Both the position numbers and the translations under genes were made by a program. Positions 24,091 to 24,727 of a stretch of DNA of 24,727 nucleotides are shown here, one piece after another. The notes beneath the pieces are model-generated. The model was not told where the DNA came from, made no database searches, and saw only the letters and a program-made list of their open reading frames with translations. The stretch comes from Gallionella sp. (GTDB lineage: Bacteria; Pseudomonadota; Gammaproteobacteria; Burkholderiales; Gallionellaceae), in NCBI GenBank assembly GCA_024654105.1, contig JANLID010000036.1, positions 1 through 24,727 on the forward strand, read 5' to 3'. The first letter of the stretch is position 1, and each line of letters starts with the position of its first letter.

Positions 24091-24727
24091 TCCCGACGAG
24101 ATGATCTTCTGGCAATCCGGGTTCCTCAAACTCAACGCCACCATTGTGTTCACCTGGGGGGTGATGCTCGTGCTGGCGGTCGGTTCAAAGCTCATCACCC
24201 GCAGACTTTCCATGGAGTTGGAACGCTCCCGCTGGCAGAACCTTCTGGAAATCGTCGTCACCGCCATCGAGAAACAAATCGAAGAGGTCGGCCTGAGTCA
24301 GCCGCGGAAATATCTCGGCTTTCTGGGCACGCTCTTCCTGTTCGTCGCCACGGCCGCCCTCTGCACCGTCATTCCCGGCTACCAGCCGCCGACGGGATCG
24401 CTCTCGACCACCGCGGCACTCGCCCTATGCGTGTTCGTGGCCGTGCCGCTGTTCGGCATGGAACAGCGGGGACTGGGGGCTTACCTCGCCTCCTACACGA
24501 AGCCGACGTTCATCATGCTGCCGTTCAATATCATCAGCGAAATCTCGCGCACGCTGGCTCTGGCCATCCGCCTGTTTGGCAACATGATGAGCGGGGCGAT
24601 GATCATCGGCATCCTGCTGAGTATCACGCCCTTCATCTTTCCGATTGTCATGACGGTGCTCGGCCTGCTCACCGGCATGGTGCAGGCCTACATCTTCTTC
24701 ATCCTGGCCACTGTCTACATCGCGGCC
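24080..24727 (+). CDS. atpB: N-ATPase a subunit, 3'-truncated by window edge
   Basis: Membrane stator subunit that forms the ion half-channels against the c ring. 216 codons are visible and the frame is open at the right edge. Start ATG 24080 gives MRLSPDEMIFWQ, a normal N-ATPase subunit a beginning. Four or more hydrophobic segments are seen. The essential arginine lies in the helix ISEISRTLALAIRLFGNMMS, in the LAIRLFGNM context. The start overlaps the atpR stop by 11 bases. The remaining N-ATPase genes (c, b, alpha, gamma) are expected just beyond the window. Confidence 0.93.
   Translation, partial: MRLSPDEMIFWQSGFLKLNATIVFTWGVMLVLAVGSKLITRRLSMELERSRWQNLLEIVVTAIEKQIEEVGLSQPRKYLGFLGTLFLFVATAALCTVIPGYQPPTGSLSTTAALALCVFVAVPLFGMEQRGLGAYLASYTKPTFIMLPFNIISEISRTLALAIRLFGNMMSGAMIIGILLSITPFIFPIVMTVLGLLTGMVQAYIFFILATVYIAA

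Noticed and set aside
1..24727. CRISPR array, tRNA or rRNA genes
   Set aside because: No regularly spaced direct repeats and no recognisable tRNA or rRNA segments were seen by reading; a dedicated tRNA search was not possible here.

Overview
All the genes I can support in this window lie on the + strand. Base composition is fairly GC-rich (one sampled 60-base line inside the copper ATPase is 36/60 G+C), with one clearly AT-rich exception, the transporter at 11339-12760. The gene set suggests a Gram-negative proteobacterium, most likely a betaproteobacterium; this is inferred from gene families and style, not from a marker gene. It includes a giant cyclic beta-1,2-glucan synthase, a CopB-type ATPase, an N-type ATPase operon and a REP/RAYT element. 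No rRNA, tRNA or CRISPR array was seen. The content looks like an accessory energy, ion and stress region rather than core genome.

Layout. (1) 1-7902: a cyclic glucan synthase (NdvB-like) whose 5' end lies outside the window. (2) 7931-9127: acetate kinase. (3) 9155-11323: a CopB-type metal ATPase with a CPH motif, a His-rich N-terminus and an apparent DUF2934 segment. (4) 11339-12760: an AT-rich NhaC-family Na+/H+ antiporter, probably acquired horizontally. (5) 12910-13029: a 39-residue single-span membrane protein with a strong ribosome binding site. (6) 13084-13959: a YihY-family membrane protein. (7) 13976-18101: a translationally coupled trio of phosphoketolase, class I aldolase and a histidine phosphatase resembling SHB17-type sugar bisphosphatases. 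(8) 18173-19081: a cation diffusion facilitator. (9) 19188-19578: a chimeric pseudogene joining the 5' end of an atpD paralogue to the 3' end of a second phosphoketolase gene. (10) 19571-20953: a DUF2254 membrane protein. (11) 20950-24727: an N-ATPase operon in the order atpD, atpC, atpQ, atpR, atpB, running off the right edge, with a REP-flanked RAYT transposase inserted between atpD and atpC.

How the genes may work together. Phosphoketolase splits fructose-6-phosphate or xylulose-5-phosphate to acetyl phosphate, and acetate kinase turns that into ATP and acetate. The coupled aldolase and phosphatase could regenerate fructose-6-phosphate or sedoheptulose-7-phosphate from triose and tetrose phosphates, giving a carbon-efficient phosphoketolase cycle; the phosphatase substrate is the key untested point. 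The N-ATPase (a hydrolysis-driven ion exporter in current models), the NhaC-type antiporter, the copper ATPase, the CDF transporter and the osmoprotective glucan synthase fit an ion and envelope stress theme.

The two most informative structural observations are the atpD'-'xfp deletion scar, which records a lost second copy of both genes, and the 45-bp inverted REP repeats bracketing the RAYT gene inside the ATPase operon.
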